DNA from: Streptomyces scabichelini
GTDB lineage: Bacteria > Actinomycetota > Actinomycetes > Streptomycetales > Streptomycetaceae
Reading direction: 5' to 3'
NCBI RefSeq assembly: GCF_011045015.1
Contig: NZ_JAAKZY010000045.1
Location: 1 to 56,387 of the forward strand
DNA: 56,387 nucleotides
The position numbers and the translations under genes are program-made. Below the pieces are notes generated by a model. It had not been told where the DNA came from. It saw only the letters and a list, made by a program, of their open reading frames with translations, and made no database searches. Positions 7,542 through 15,404 of the stretch are shown one piece after another; position 1 is the stretch's first letter; every line of letters starts with the position of its first letter.

Positions 7542-9290
7542 TCAGGCGGGCGTCACCGACCACGAAGACTCCACGGAGCGCCCGTCCGGAGCCTTGAACC
7601 GGAACCGGTTCTCGGGCCCGTCGACCCAGCGCACGCACACCTCGTACGTCCCCTCCACCGTGCCCTCCACCTCCACGGACGCCAACTCCTGGAGCGGGAC
7701 CGGGTCCGGTTCGCCGGTGAGGCGGGCCAGGGCGACGAAGAGGGCGCCCTCGCCCCGTGCCCCTGTCCCCGTGACACCCGTCAGGGCAGTCGTGCCCAAC
7801 AGACCGAAGACCGGGAGGAGTTCGGCCCGTACCCCCTCCTCCTCCGCCGACCAGCCGGTGACCCGCACCGGGGTCCCGGGAGGCGCGCCCGCCACCAGAT
7901 GGGCGCGCACCTCCACCGCTCCCCGGGCCACGACCAGGTTGGTCACCCTGGCCCCCTCCCCGGCCTCGTGCCGGGAGGCCACCCAGCCCTCACCCGTTCC
8001 CAGCGGTTCGATGCCCGTACGGCTCGGGTCCTCGTCGATGAGCACGCTGTTGTCGTACGCCTCCGAGGGCGCCGTCGCCGTCGAGTACGCGAGGCGCGTG
8101 TAGTACGGGTCGTAGCGGACGTCCTCGCTGCCGTGGTTGTGGAGGCGGACCAGGCCGTCGGAAGAGGTGGACTGCAGAAGCCAGTTGGGCGCGGGGACGG
8201 AGGTGACCGCGTCCGAGCGCTCCGCCGGTCCGGGTTCCTCGGCCGCCGTCCACACCTCGTGGTCGGCGGGGAGGAGCAGACCGAGGAAGCCCTTGCTCGC
8301 CCAGTACGGGGACGCCGGGCCCGAATAGCCTTGCAGGATTGATGGGTCGGGGCCGTGCCAGCCGAGGGTCAGGAGGCCGCGGTCGTCCACGGCTCCCCGG
8401 TCGAGGAAATACTTCAGCGCACCGGAGGCCAGCCGTCGCGTCTCGCCCGGCGGCAGCGGCGTACGGCCCGTCATGGCGCCCAGCCACAGCGGCGCGGTCG
8501 TCGCGAAGCGGTATGTGAGGGAGCGGCCCTGGCGCATCGGGGCGCCGTCGGCGCCGAACAGGCGGGCGTAGTCCGCGAGATGGGACGACAGACGGCCGCC
8601 GTACAGGTCGAGCAGGCGCGCGTCGTCCGCGAGCCAGGCGTGCAGCACCGGATACAGGTGCATGGCCCAGCCGTTGTAGTAGTCGAACTTCCGGCCGTCG
8701 CCGTCGGTGTACCAGCCGTCGCCGACGTACCACTGCTCGATGCGGTCGAGCCCCCGGTCGATCGCCGCCCGCGACGACTCGGCCTCGTACCCGATCTCCT
8801 CCAGGAAGCCGCCGACCGTGACCGGGAACAACTCCCAGTTGCAGGGCCAGGCTTCGGCGGTCAGAGCGTCACCGAGCCAGGCCGCGGCCCGCTGCTGTAC
8901 GGCGTCGTCGAGGCGGTCCCACAGGAGGGGGCGGGTCAGACGCAGGGCGAGGGCGATCGAGGCGGCCTCGACGAGGGGCTGGCTGCGGTCCTCGATGCGC
9001 GGCCAGACGTCCGCGGTTCCGGCGGCGAGCCCGTCGGCGTACCGCGCCAGGGCCTTCTCGTCACGGCGGAAGGCAGCCAGCAGGAGCGTACGGGCATACC
9101 CCTCAAGGCCATCGGACAGCCGGCCCGACCAACTCGTACGGTCGCCCGGCAGGTGGTACAGCGCCCGGTCCTCGGACGCGAAGGGCTCCACGGCCGCGAG
9201 CAGAGAGTCGGCCACCGCCTCCCAGTGGGCACGCGTATAGCCGGTGAACGGGCTGAGAACACGGTCGTCCTCGGGAACGCCTGCGATCAT
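7542..9290 (-). CDS. DUF2264 domain-containing protein
   Basis: 582 residues, full length for DUF2264. Recognisable blocks: FTGYTRAHWEAVADSLL at the N terminus, PCNWELFPVTVGGFLEE, GWYTDGDGRKFDYYNGWAMH, and YSGPASPYWASKGF around residue 335. The first about 350 residues form an alpha/alpha barrel like glycoside hydrolases and polysaccharide lyases; the remainder is beta-rich. No signal peptide is visible, so it probably acts in the cytoplasm on imported oligosaccharides, perhaps pectin- or glycosaminoglycan-derived. The neighbouring rhamnogalacturonan acetylesterase supports a plant polysaccharide role. The enzymatic reaction is not established for the family. Confidence 0.85.
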   Translation of the reverse strand: MIAGVPEDDRVLSPFTGYTRAHWEAVADSLLAAVEPFASEDRALYHLPGDRTSWSGRLSDGLEGYARTLLLAAFRRDEKALARYADGLAAGTADVWPRIEDRSQPLVEAASIALALRLTRPLLWDRLDDAVQQRAAAWLGDALTAEAWPCNWELFPVTVGGFLEEIGYEAESSRAAIDRGLDRIEQWYVGDGWYTDGDGRKFDYYNGWAMHLYPVLHAWLADDARLLDLYGGRLSSHLADYARLFGADGAPMRQGRSLTYRFATTAPLWLGAMTGRTPLPPGETRRLASGALKYFLDRGAVDDRGLLTLGWHGPDPSILQGYSGPASPYWASKGFLGLLLPADHEVWTAAEEPGPAERSDAVTSVPAPNWLLQSTSSDGLVRLHNHGSEDVRYDPYYTRLAYSTATAPSEAYDNSVLIDEDPSRTGIEPLGTGEGWVASRHEAGEGARVTNLVVARGAVEVRAHLVAGAPPGTPVRVTGWSAEEEGVRAELLPVFGLLGTTALTGVTGTGARGEGALFVALARLTGEPDPVPLQELASVEVEGTVEGTYEVCVRWVDGPENRFRFKAPDGRSVESSWSVTPA

Positions 9291-9367
9291 GGGTGGTGCT
9301 TCCTGTCTAGGCGGCCTTGATGAGTTCCGGTGCAGTATCGCGCCCTATTGAGGGCCGCAGGCCCGAT

Positions 9368-9415
9368 AGGGGCGCGGGGAACTGCGCGACCAGCCACAAC
9401 GCACCCGCAGCCGCG
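9368..9415 (-). repeat. Dispersed Streptomyces intergenic repeat, copy 1
   Basis: On the minus strand this reads TGGCTGGTCGCGCAGTTCC followed by CCGCGCCCCT. It is the same element as at 15185, 54763, 54885 and 56171. Here it continues into CAACGCACCCGCAGCCG, a tail also partly present after the 56171 copy. It lies between the DUF2264 start and the esterase terminator, together with a small hairpin CTGGGGC-gca-GCCCCAG at 9450-9466. Confidence 0.75.
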
Positions 9416-9497
9416 ACACGATCCCAATACCCCACCCCGTGGCGGGGGTCTGGGGCGCAGCCCCAGTTAACTGCGCACCCAGCGGAACGCTGAGGTA

Positions 9498-9533
9498 CCT
9501 GGGGCGCCCCGGTTCCGGTCGGGACGCCCCAGG
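9498..9533 (-). terminator. Terminator of the acetylesterase gene
   Basis: CCTGGGGCGcCCCG and CGGGaCGCCCCAGG pair over 14 bp with one mismatch, 10 bp after the stop codon of the minus-strand esterase. Confidence 0.65.
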
Positions 9534-9542
9534 GGTCTTGGG

Positions 9543-10595
9543 TCACCTCACCAGGCCCCTGGGGACCAGTCGCCGCGCGACCAGCTCATCCCGGACCAGG
9601 TCCGCGTACACGGTCGCGCCGTGCACGGAGGTGTGGGTGTTGTCCCGCTGCTCGTTGTAGAGGTAGAGCGCCTTGGAACCCTCGACGCCGAGCGACTCCA
9701 CCAGGGCCTTGGTCCTGGCGGTCAGGTCGATGAGTGGAACGTTGTGCGAGGCGGCCACCGAGCGGGTGACGGCGGGGTGGTTCACGCCGAGGCCGTTCAC
9801 GAGCAGCGCCGTGTCGTTGTCGAGAGTGCCGTCGGCGTTGAACCAGCGGCGGACGATGGGCGTGACCAGTACGGGTCGGCCGCCCCGGTCGCGTACGCCG
9901 GCGACGAGCGTTTCGAGGTTCGCGCGGTACGTCGCCTCGTCGGTCTGCTTGTCGTTGTGGGCGAGCTGGATGAGGACCAGGTCGCCCTTGCGGATCAGCG
10001 GCCGGACGGTCGCGAAGAGCGCGGGGTTGGCGAGGTAGCTGACCGTACTCTCCCCGGAATCGGCGTAGTTGGCGACCGACAGGCCCTTGCGGAGGTACTG
10101 CGGCAGCTGCTGGCCCCAGCCGGAGTACGGGGCGGCGGGCTGGTCGCAGGAGGTGGAGTCGCCGACCAGGAAGACCTGGCGGGCGCGGGCGGCCGGAGTG
10201 ACGCGGATGTCGGCGAGCGCGGGTGCCGAGCCGCCGAGGACGAGGTCGAGGCCGGGGGTGCCGTCGGGGCCGGTCGGTTCTCCCTCGGGGGTGCGTACGT
10301 TCACGGTGAAACTGCGGGCCACGCGCTCGCCCGCCGCGGTGGCCGTCTCGGGGAGGAGGGTGCGGCGGGTCTCGCCGGTGATGCCGGTGCTCGCCGCGGT
10401 GTCGCCGCCGAGCAGCACGCGTACGTCGTACGTGCCGGGCGGGACGTCGAAGTGACAGGCCGTCGCCGTGCAGTTCTCGGGGCCCAGGGCCCGCTTCTCG
10501 GGACCCAGAGCCCGCTCGTGCGCCTGCGCCGGGGTGGCGGACAGAGCCGCGGCAACGGTCAGCGCGGCCAGCACGGCGATCATGGTGCGTCTCAA
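9543..10595 (-). CDS. Secreted rhamnogalacturonan acetylesterase-like SGNH hydrolase
   Basis: 350 residues starting at TTG 10595, which has GGAGGAG 6 nt upstream; the internal ATG at 10583 is too far from that site. A Sec signal peptide (MIAVLAALTVAAALSATPAQA) is followed by a short duplicated RALGPEK/RALGPEN motif. Residues about 45-130 are a beta-rich module; the SGNH domain follows: FLVGDSTSCD (nucleophile Ser), ANYADSGEST (oxyanion Gly), IQLAHNDKQ (Asn) and DNTHTSVHGA (Asp and His). This is the CE12-type signature of enzymes that remove acetyl groups from rhamnogalacturonan outside the cell. A LacI-type operator lies 55-70 bp upstream. Confidence 0.85.
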   Translation of the reverse strand: MRRTMIAVLAALTVAAALSATPAQAHERALGPEKRALGPENCTATACHFDVPPGTYDVRVLLGGDTAASTGITGETRRTLLPETATAAGERVARSFTVNVRTPEGEPTGPDGTPGLDLVLGGSAPALADIRVTPAARARQVFLVGDSTSCDQPAAPYSGWGQQLPQYLRKGLSVANYADSGESTVSYLANPALFATVRPLIRKGDLVLIQLAHNDKQTDEATYRANLETLVAGVRDRGGRPVLVTPIVRRWFNADGTLDNDTALLVNGLGVNHPAVTRSVAASHNVPLIDLTARTKALVESLGVEGSKALYLYNEQRDNTHTSVHGATVYADLVRDELVARRLVPRGLVR

Positions 10596-10648
10596 CGCGG
10601 CTCCTCCAACAGGGCGACGGGACCTGGCGGCTGGACCGTACCCCGTGA

Positions 10649-10664
10649 TGGCAAGCGCTTTCTA
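10649..10664. promoter_or_regulatory. LacI-type operator TGGCAAGCGCTTTCTA
   Basis: A 16-bp near-palindrome around central GC, 54 bp upstream of the acetylesterase start. It matches 14 of 16 positions of TAGGAAGCGCTTTCTA at 33614-33629, upstream of the LacI regulator gene. This suggests that regulator, or a relative of it, controls the esterase. Confidence 0.5.
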
Positions 10665-10739
10665 GTGGCGTACGAGACATACGAGACGTACGACATCTCG
10701 GCCCCGCACCACCGGAAAGGGACCGGCCACGAATCGGCC

Positions 10740-10826
10740 ATGGCCGGAAGTCGCTCTGGATACGCCACGTTTCAGAGTGATCAAATCGATGCCATAAGCG
10801 GCACGACAAAAGGGAAATCATCGTGA
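10740..10826 (+). CDS. Possible 28-codon peptide overlapping the isoprenoid synthase start
   Basis: ATG 10740 opens a frame ending at TGA 10824-10826, which overlaps the GTG start of the next gene (GTGA). The peptide begins MAGSRSGYATFQSDQ and ends GTTKGKSS. It has no Cys or Trp, no good ribosome site (GGAAAGGGA is about 18 nt away), and weak third-position GC. It is listed because the 4-bp overlap is the usual coupling geometry; it may well be chance. Confidence 0.2.
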   Translation: MAGSRSGYATFQSDQIDAISGTTKGKSS

Positions 10827-11803
10827 ATTCCACCTCATACCTTGACCTGTACCAGCGGTTCTCCGCGGATATCGACACGGAGATGGAAGCCGGCATCGAA
10901 CGGCTCGGCCCCTCCTCGAACGCGGTCAAGAACGCGGTCGGCAAACTCCTGCAGCACCAGAAATTCAAGTATCCCCTTCAGGTACTGCCGCTCCTGGTGC
11001 ACGCCGCCGAGACAGGAAATCCCCGGCCTGCGGTACCTCTGTCCGCGATCCATGTGCTGTGGTGGACCTCCGCGTGCTATCTCGACGACTTGGCGGACGG
11101 GCAGGGTACGAGCGTTTCCGGCGCACTCGGTGAGAGCGAGGCACTGCTCGCATCGATCATCAGCGGAAACACCCTTCCCCTTCACATCATTCAGTCGCAG
11201 CAGGTTCCCGATTCAGTGCGCAACGCCCTGACGGCCGAGCTCACGACCTGCTGGATCGTCGGCACCGAAGGGCAGTTGAGCGACCTGCGCAGAGATGTCG
11301 GCGAAGCCACGCGGAACTCAGTGGTCACGACGTACCGAGGCAAATCCGGGGCACCCTTCGGGATGATCACGGCGATGGGTGCGATATTGGCGGGAGCGGA
11401 ACACGAGCGAATACGGATGTGGCGCGAGTTCGGCACGGTCTTCGGCATCCTCTGGCAGCTGTTCAATGACCAGGAGGACATCCTTTCCGGCCGCAATGAG
11501 GATCTGCGGAACGGAACAGTAACGTTTCTGCTCGCCTGTGCCATCGAGGCATCCTCCGCCGGCACCAAGGAGGAAATCCTGAACCTGCACGCCGCGTCGA
11601 GGACTTCCGAACCGGCACGCTCGCAGCTCACGAAGAAACTCCTCGCACCGCCCGTCCTCCATCAGTACGGCGAGGACCTGAACAGGTTCCGCGAGGACGC
11701 TCAGCGCATCCTGACCGAACTGGGTGGCGACGGAAACTACGTGCCGGTGCTGCGCCGCCTGGTGGACGAGTCGGCCGAACTGCTCGTCCACCGGGCGGAC
11801 TGA
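10823..11803 (+). CDS. Orphan polyprenyl-synthetase-like protein (isoprenoid synthase fold)
   Basis: 326 residues from GTG 10823 with AAAGGGA 7 nt upstream. The all-helical isoprenoid synthase fold is shown by the first Asp-rich motif YLDDLADG (DDxxD, about residue 91) and a second one altered to FNDQEDILSGRNEDLRNG (about residues 213-230). The classical GGKRLRP isopentenyl diphosphate-binding box is degraded to KFKYPLQVLPLL, and the GK of the second motif reads GT. These changes argue against ordinary chain elongation and favour a specialised prenyl transfer or cyclisation. Codon use is less GC-biased than neighbouring genes. It lies alone between sugar-hydrolase genes with no terpene cluster around it, so the partner substrate is unknown. 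Acquisition by transfer is possible. Confidence 0.7.
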   Translation: MNSTSYLDLYQRFSADIDTEMEAGIERLGPSSNAVKNAVGKLLQHQKFKYPLQVLPLLVHAAETGNPRPAVPLSAIHVLWWTSACYLDDLADGQGTSVSGALGESEALLASIISGNTLPLHIIQSQQVPDSVRNALTAELTTCWIVGTEGQLSDLRRDVGEATRNSVVTTYRGKSGAPFGMITAMGAILAGAEHERIRMWREFGTVFGILWQLFNDQEDILSGRNEDLRNGTVTFLLACAIEASSAGTKEEILNLHAASRTSEPARSQLTKKLLAPPVLHQYGEDLNRFREDAQRILTELGGDGNYVPVLRRLVDESAELLVHRAD

Positions 11804-11806
11804 GGA

Positions 11807-13279
11807 TCAGCTGGCGCGCGTCCACTGCTGGTTGGTCGCTCCGTTGCAGGTGTACGTGATGATCGCCGCGGAGTCGGCGGTGGACGCGCCGTTCACGTCC
11901 AGGCACTCACCGCTCGCGCGGGACTTCAGCGTGACGTAACCGCCGGACGTGGTGACCGTCCACTGCTGGGCGGTGGCGGAGGAGGAGCAGGTCTCCTGTG
12001 TGACGTTGGAGGCGTTCTCCCGCAGGCACAGCGAGCTGTGCCGGGCCATCAGCTGGACGTATCCGTTGCCGAGGTCCTTGAACCAGAACCGCTGGTTGCC
12101 CCCGCCGTTGCAGGTCCACTGCTTGATCTGGGCGCCCGCGAGGACCGACTGGCTGGTGACGTCCGCGCACTTGCCGCTGTGCCGGGCGGCCAGCGTCTCG
12201 TACGGACCGCCCCGACCGGTGATCGTCCCGGCGGCCGTGTCGATGGTGACCTCCGGATACCAGGACATGGACATCGTGGTGGAGTTCGAGAAGGTCAGCG
12301 GCAGCCAGACGTACCGCGAGTCGTTGACCGTCCCGCCGATGGAATTGCCCCAGCGGTCGCCCATGTAGAGGTAGGAGGTGCCCGAACTCCCCTGTACGGG
12401 AAGGACGTACGCGGTCTGCGAGCCGTACGCCGTCGAGTCGCCGATGTTCTTCATCGCCGTCCACGGGCCGGCGAGCGAGGTGGCTGTCGCGTACTGCTGC
12501 TGATTGGGGTTCCAGCCGGTGGCGCCCGACGTCAGCATGAAATAGACGCCGTTACGTTTGAAGAGGGCGGGGGCCTCGCGGTGACCGCCGTGCCAAGGGT
12601 CGGCGACCAGGGCGGCGATTCCGGTGTAGTCGCTGGTCAGCCGGTAGATGTGCAGGTCGTAGTTCTCGCGGGCGGCGGACACCATGTAGCCGGTGCCGTC
12701 GGTGTCGGTGAAGACGGTGATGTCGCGGGACATGTGCTGGCCCAGCGGGCGGAAGCTGCCCCGCCAGGTGTAGTTGCCGTCGACGGTGTCCGAGACGGCG
12801 ACGGCGGCGCGCGCCTCGCTGTAGTCGACGCCGTTCTCCTTGTGCATCCACATCACGAACTTGCCGGTGGCCGCGTTGTACATGACCTTGGGCCGCTCGA
12901 TGTTGGCGGTCGCCAGCTCCGGGTCGGTGGCCTCGGTCAGGACGTGGTTGCGGAACTCCCAGTTCTTCAGGTCGGTGGAGCGGTAGGCGTCCACGTACCG
13001 GAAGGTGTTGTCGGAATTCCGGTTCTCGCCGAACCAGTAGTAGTACGAGCCGACCTTGATGACCCCGCCACCGTGCGCGTGTACGGGGTTGCCGTTGACG
13101 TCCGTGAACTGCGTCCCGTTGGTGATGGTCTGGGGCGCCGCCTGGGCCGGGCCTGCGGTCGCGAGTGCTCCGGCGACCGCGAGACAGAGGGCGACGAGGA
13201 TCGCGTACAGACGTCTTGCACCGGCACGTCCTGTACCGGCATGACCTGTACCGGCACGTCTTGTCCCAGCATGTGGCAT
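11807..13279 (-). CDS. Secreted exo-beta-1,3-galactanase-like GH43 enzyme with CBM13
   Basis: 490 residues. A Sec signal (LYAILVALCLAVAGALATAG) is preceded by an unusual 22-residue stretch of AGT repeats. Residues about 50-345 form a GH43 five-bladed propeller of the galactanase type: VHAHGGGVIKVGSYYYWFGE, IERPKVMYN, and GHREAPALFKRNGVYFM (catalytic acid Glu). The usual GH43 Asp base is missing at the first blade, which is normal for exo-beta-1,3-galactanases. Residues about 355-490 are a ricin-type CBM13 with QxW repeats (NQRFWF, AQQWTV, NQQWTR). It would strip galactose units from type II arabinogalactan outside the cell. ATG 13279 directly follows the stop of the upstream gene, with AAGGAGAG inside that gene. 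Confidence 0.85.
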   Translation of the reverse strand: MPHAGTRRAGTGHAGTGRAGARRLYAILVALCLAVAGALATAGPAQAAPQTITNGTQFTDVNGNPVHAHGGGVIKVGSYYYWFGENRNSDNTFRYVDAYRSTDLKNWEFRNHVLTEATDPELATANIERPKVMYNAATGKFVMWMHKENGVDYSEARAAVAVSDTVDGNYTWRGSFRPLGQHMSRDITVFTDTDGTGYMVSAARENYDLHIYRLTSDYTGIAALVADPWHGGHREAPALFKRNGVYFMLTSGATGWNPNQQQYATATSLAGPWTAMKNIGDSTAYGSQTAYVLPVQGSSGTSYLYMGDRWGNSIGGTVNDSRYVWLPLTFSNSTTMSMSWYPEVTIDTAAGTITGRGGPYETLAARHSGKCADVTSQSVLAGAQIKQWTCNGGGNQRFWFKDLGNGYVQLMARHSSLCLRENASNVTQETCSSSATAQQWTVTTSGGYVTLKSRASGECLDVNGASTADSAAIITYTCNGATNQQWTRAS

Positions 13280-15157
13280 CTAGACACTCTCCTTGAGGAC
13301 GGTGAAGTGGCGTGCGAAGCCGGTCAGTTGGGGCACCTGGCGGATCGGGGTCCAGGTCTTCAGGCCGTCGAGACTGTCGCTGTAGTAGTACTTCTTCTCG
13401 GCGTAGCCGTCGAAGTAGACACGCCAGCCGCCGTTGTCGAGCCGTACGAGCGCCGGGCCCTCGCGCCAGCTGCCCCAGCCGGCCCAGTCGCCCGTGCCGA
13501 CGAAGGTGTACGGCCCGGCGAGGCGGTCGGCGACCGCGTGCTCCAGGTACTTGGTCGTCTCCTGCTTGGTGATCGCGTGGTACTTGCCGCCGTGCCGCAC
13601 GATGAACGTGTCGATGTAGTTGGAGTCGTCCAGGCCCGGAAGGGGCTTAGGGACCGACCAGTTGCGCAGTGACGCGTCGGTCGCCGTGAGCAGGTGCGGC
13701 CGGAAGACGGAGTTGTTCGCGGTGTCGAGCGAGACGACGACGTTGACGCTGCCGTTCGTGTCGACGAACCACTCGGGCGCCCAGGTGCGGGCCAGGCCGG
13801 GCGTCTGGAGTGTGTGGTTGGCGACGAAGGACCAGGTGACGCGGTCCTTGCTGCGCGCGAAACCGATGGTGTTCCCGGTCCAGTTGGTGGTGTAGACGAT
13901 CCAGTAGTACCCGTCGGTGTGCTTGATGATCGACGGGTCGCGGATCAGGCCGGTGGGCGGGGTGTAGGCGGGGCCCTTCAGCAGCTGGTACGTCAGCGCG
14001 TCCGTGGACTCGTAGACGTACAGGTTGGATTCGCTGCTGTTGGTGAAGGCCGTCATCGTGTAGCGAGTGGTGGCCTTCGGCTTGTGGACCGGGGTGTCGG
14101 CGACCGGTATGCCGAAGTCCGGGGTGCCGTCCGGCTTCCAGCCCAGCTTCTGGATGCGGGTGTGGCGGTTGGGGTCGTTCAGCGGGTCGCCGACGATCTC
14201 CTTGTACTGGCGGGCGTGGTAGACGAGGACGTCGGTGCGGCCGTCCTCGGCGACCGTGAAGCTGTTGTGGCCCGGGCCGTACTGCTTGGTGGTGTCGTTG
14301 CTGGTGAAGACCGGCTTCGGGGACTTGGCCCAGCTCGCCGGGTCCATGAGGTCGCTGTCGGCGTCGGCGGTCAGCAGGCCGAGGCAGTAGTTGAAGTCGG
14401 TCGCGCTGGCGGAGTACGACATGAAGACACGGCCGTTGCGCTGGATGACCGACGGTCCCTCGTTGACCTTGAACCCGATGGTCTCCCAGTCGAACTCCGG
14501 TGTGGTGAGCCGCACTTGGGGACCTGTCAGGGTCCAGGGGTTGGCCATCTTCGAGAGCCAGACCGCGGTGTTGTTGTCCATGCCGGGCTCGTGCTGCGCC
14601 CAGGCGAGGTAGCGGCTGCCGCGGTGGGTGAAGGTGGTGGCGTCGAGGGAGAAGGTCTCCCAGGCCGTCTTCAGCTGGCCCTTCTCCGTCCACGTCCCTT
14701 GGAAGGGGTTGCGGCTCGCGTTCTCCAGCACCCAGATGCGGATCGCCCAGATGTCGTTCGCGGGCGCGGCGGCGAAGTAGATGTACCACTTGCCGTCGAT
14801 GTGGTGGATCTCCGGCGCCCAGATGTGCGCGCCCATGTCTCCGGTCGGGTGCTTCTTCCAGATGACGGACTCGGAGGCCTTCGTCAGTCCGCGCAGGGTG
14901 CGGGAGCGGCGCAGGATGATGCGGTCGTACTCGGGGGCCGTGGCCGTGAAGTAGTAGTAGCCGTCGGTGTGACGGTGGATGTGCGGGTCGGCGCGGTTGC
15001 GGACGAGCGGGTTGACGTACGCGGCGGTGGCGCCGGCCGCTTCGGGGGCGGCGGCTTGGGCCACTCCGGGTACGGCGGTGAGGGCCCCCGCGGCCAAGGC
15101 CCCCTTCAGGACGAGTCTGCGACTCGGGACGTCCGGGCTCTCGTCGTTGCGGCTCAT
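13280..15157 (-). CDS. Tat-exported alpha-L-arabinofuranosidase, two GH43-type propellers
   Basis: 625 residues. The N terminus SRRLVLKGALAAGALTA is a Tat signal. The first propeller (about residues 45-355) resembles GH43 exo-1,5-arabinofuranosidases: NRADPHIHRH (base Asp), FSLDATTFTH (Asp) and KVNEGPSVIQR (acid Glu). The second half (about 385-625) repeats the same plan: LIRDPSIIKHTDGYYW, WAPEWFVDTNG and WREGPALVRL, so it looks like a second GH43-like propeller rather than a carbohydrate-binding module. It would release arabinose side chains, clearing the galactan backbone for the downstream galactanase. The stop TAG is immediately followed by the ATG of that gene, so the two are coupled. 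Palindromic operators lie in the divergent upstream region. Confidence 0.85.
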   Translation of the reverse strand: MSRNDESPDVPSRRLVLKGALAAGALTAVPGVAQAAAPEAAGATAAYVNPLVRNRADPHIHRHTDGYYYFTATAPEYDRIILRRSRTLRGLTKASESVIWKKHPTGDMGAHIWAPEIHHIDGKWYIYFAAAPANDIWAIRIWVLENASRNPFQGTWTEKGQLKTAWETFSLDATTFTHRGSRYLAWAQHEPGMDNNTAVWLSKMANPWTLTGPQVRLTTPEFDWETIGFKVNEGPSVIQRNGRVFMSYSASATDFNYCLGLLTADADSDLMDPASWAKSPKPVFTSNDTTKQYGPGHNSFTVAEDGRTDVLVYHARQYKEIVGDPLNDPNRHTRIQKLGWKPDGTPDFGIPVADTPVHKPKATTRYTMTAFTNSSESNLYVYESTDALTYQLLKGPAYTPPTGLIRDPSIIKHTDGYYWIVYTTNWTGNTIGFARSKDRVTWSFVANHTLQTPGLARTWAPEWFVDTNGSVNVVVSLDTANNSVFRPHLLTATDASLRNWSVPKPLPGLDDSNYIDTFIVRHGGKYHAITKQETTKYLEHAVADRLAGPYTFVGTGDWAGWGSWREGPALVRLDNGGWRVYFDGYAEKKYYYSDSLDGLKTWTPIRQVPQLTGFARHFTVLKESV

Positions 15158-15184
15158 GTCGTCTCCTACTCTGCGGGCCGTATG

Positions 15185-15222
15185 TGGCTGGTCGCGCAGT
15201 TCCCCGCGCCCCTTACGGGGCG
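15185..15222 (+). repeat. Dispersed Streptomyces intergenic repeat, copy 2
   Basis: Copy of the TGGCTGGTCGCGCAGTTCC element in the divergent intergenic region, 27 bp from the arabinofuranosidase start. It is followed by a second GC-rich inverted repeat (GGGCGCGCC...GCGCGCCC). Confidence 0.75.
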
Positions 15223-15252
15223 CCCCTGTTGGGCGCGCCTGCGCGCCCGATT

Positions 15253-15266
15253 TTCGATATCTCGAA
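15253..15266. promoter_or_regulatory. Operator-like palindrome TTCGATATCTCGAA
   Basis: Perfect arms TTCGA/TCGAA around 4 nt, about 100 bp upstream of the arabinofuranosidase start. It matches 12 of 14 positions of TTCGACATTTCGAA at 33533-33546 upstream of the LacI gene, suggesting a common regulator. Confidence 0.5.
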
Positions 15267-15335
15267 CCGCATCTGTCACTCCGAACGCCGAAACGGTAAG
15301 GGTGTGTTACGGGGAGGTCAACGGGACGGGAGCTT

Positions 15336-15356
15336 CGAAAAAGTCGGAGACTTTCG
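15336..15356. promoter_or_regulatory. Operator-like inverted repeat CGAAA...TTTCG
   Basis: CGAAAaAGTC-gga-GACTTTCG forms an inverted repeat with one bulged A, about 50 bp before the beta-helix protein start. CGAAA-N-TTTCG half-sites recur around the LacI gene (33543, 33669) and the ThuA-like gene (35566). Confidence 0.4.
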
Positions 15357-15404
15357 GGGCCAAGTTTTTGTTATCGGCCCCTCGGTGCGTCCGTCTCCAC
15401 GGAC

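Noticed and set aside
9621..10826. 401-codon plus-strand frame leading into the isoprenoid synthase
   Set aside because: It is antisense to the acetylesterase for most of its length. Only the last 28 codons lie in free sequence and are listed separately with low confidence.
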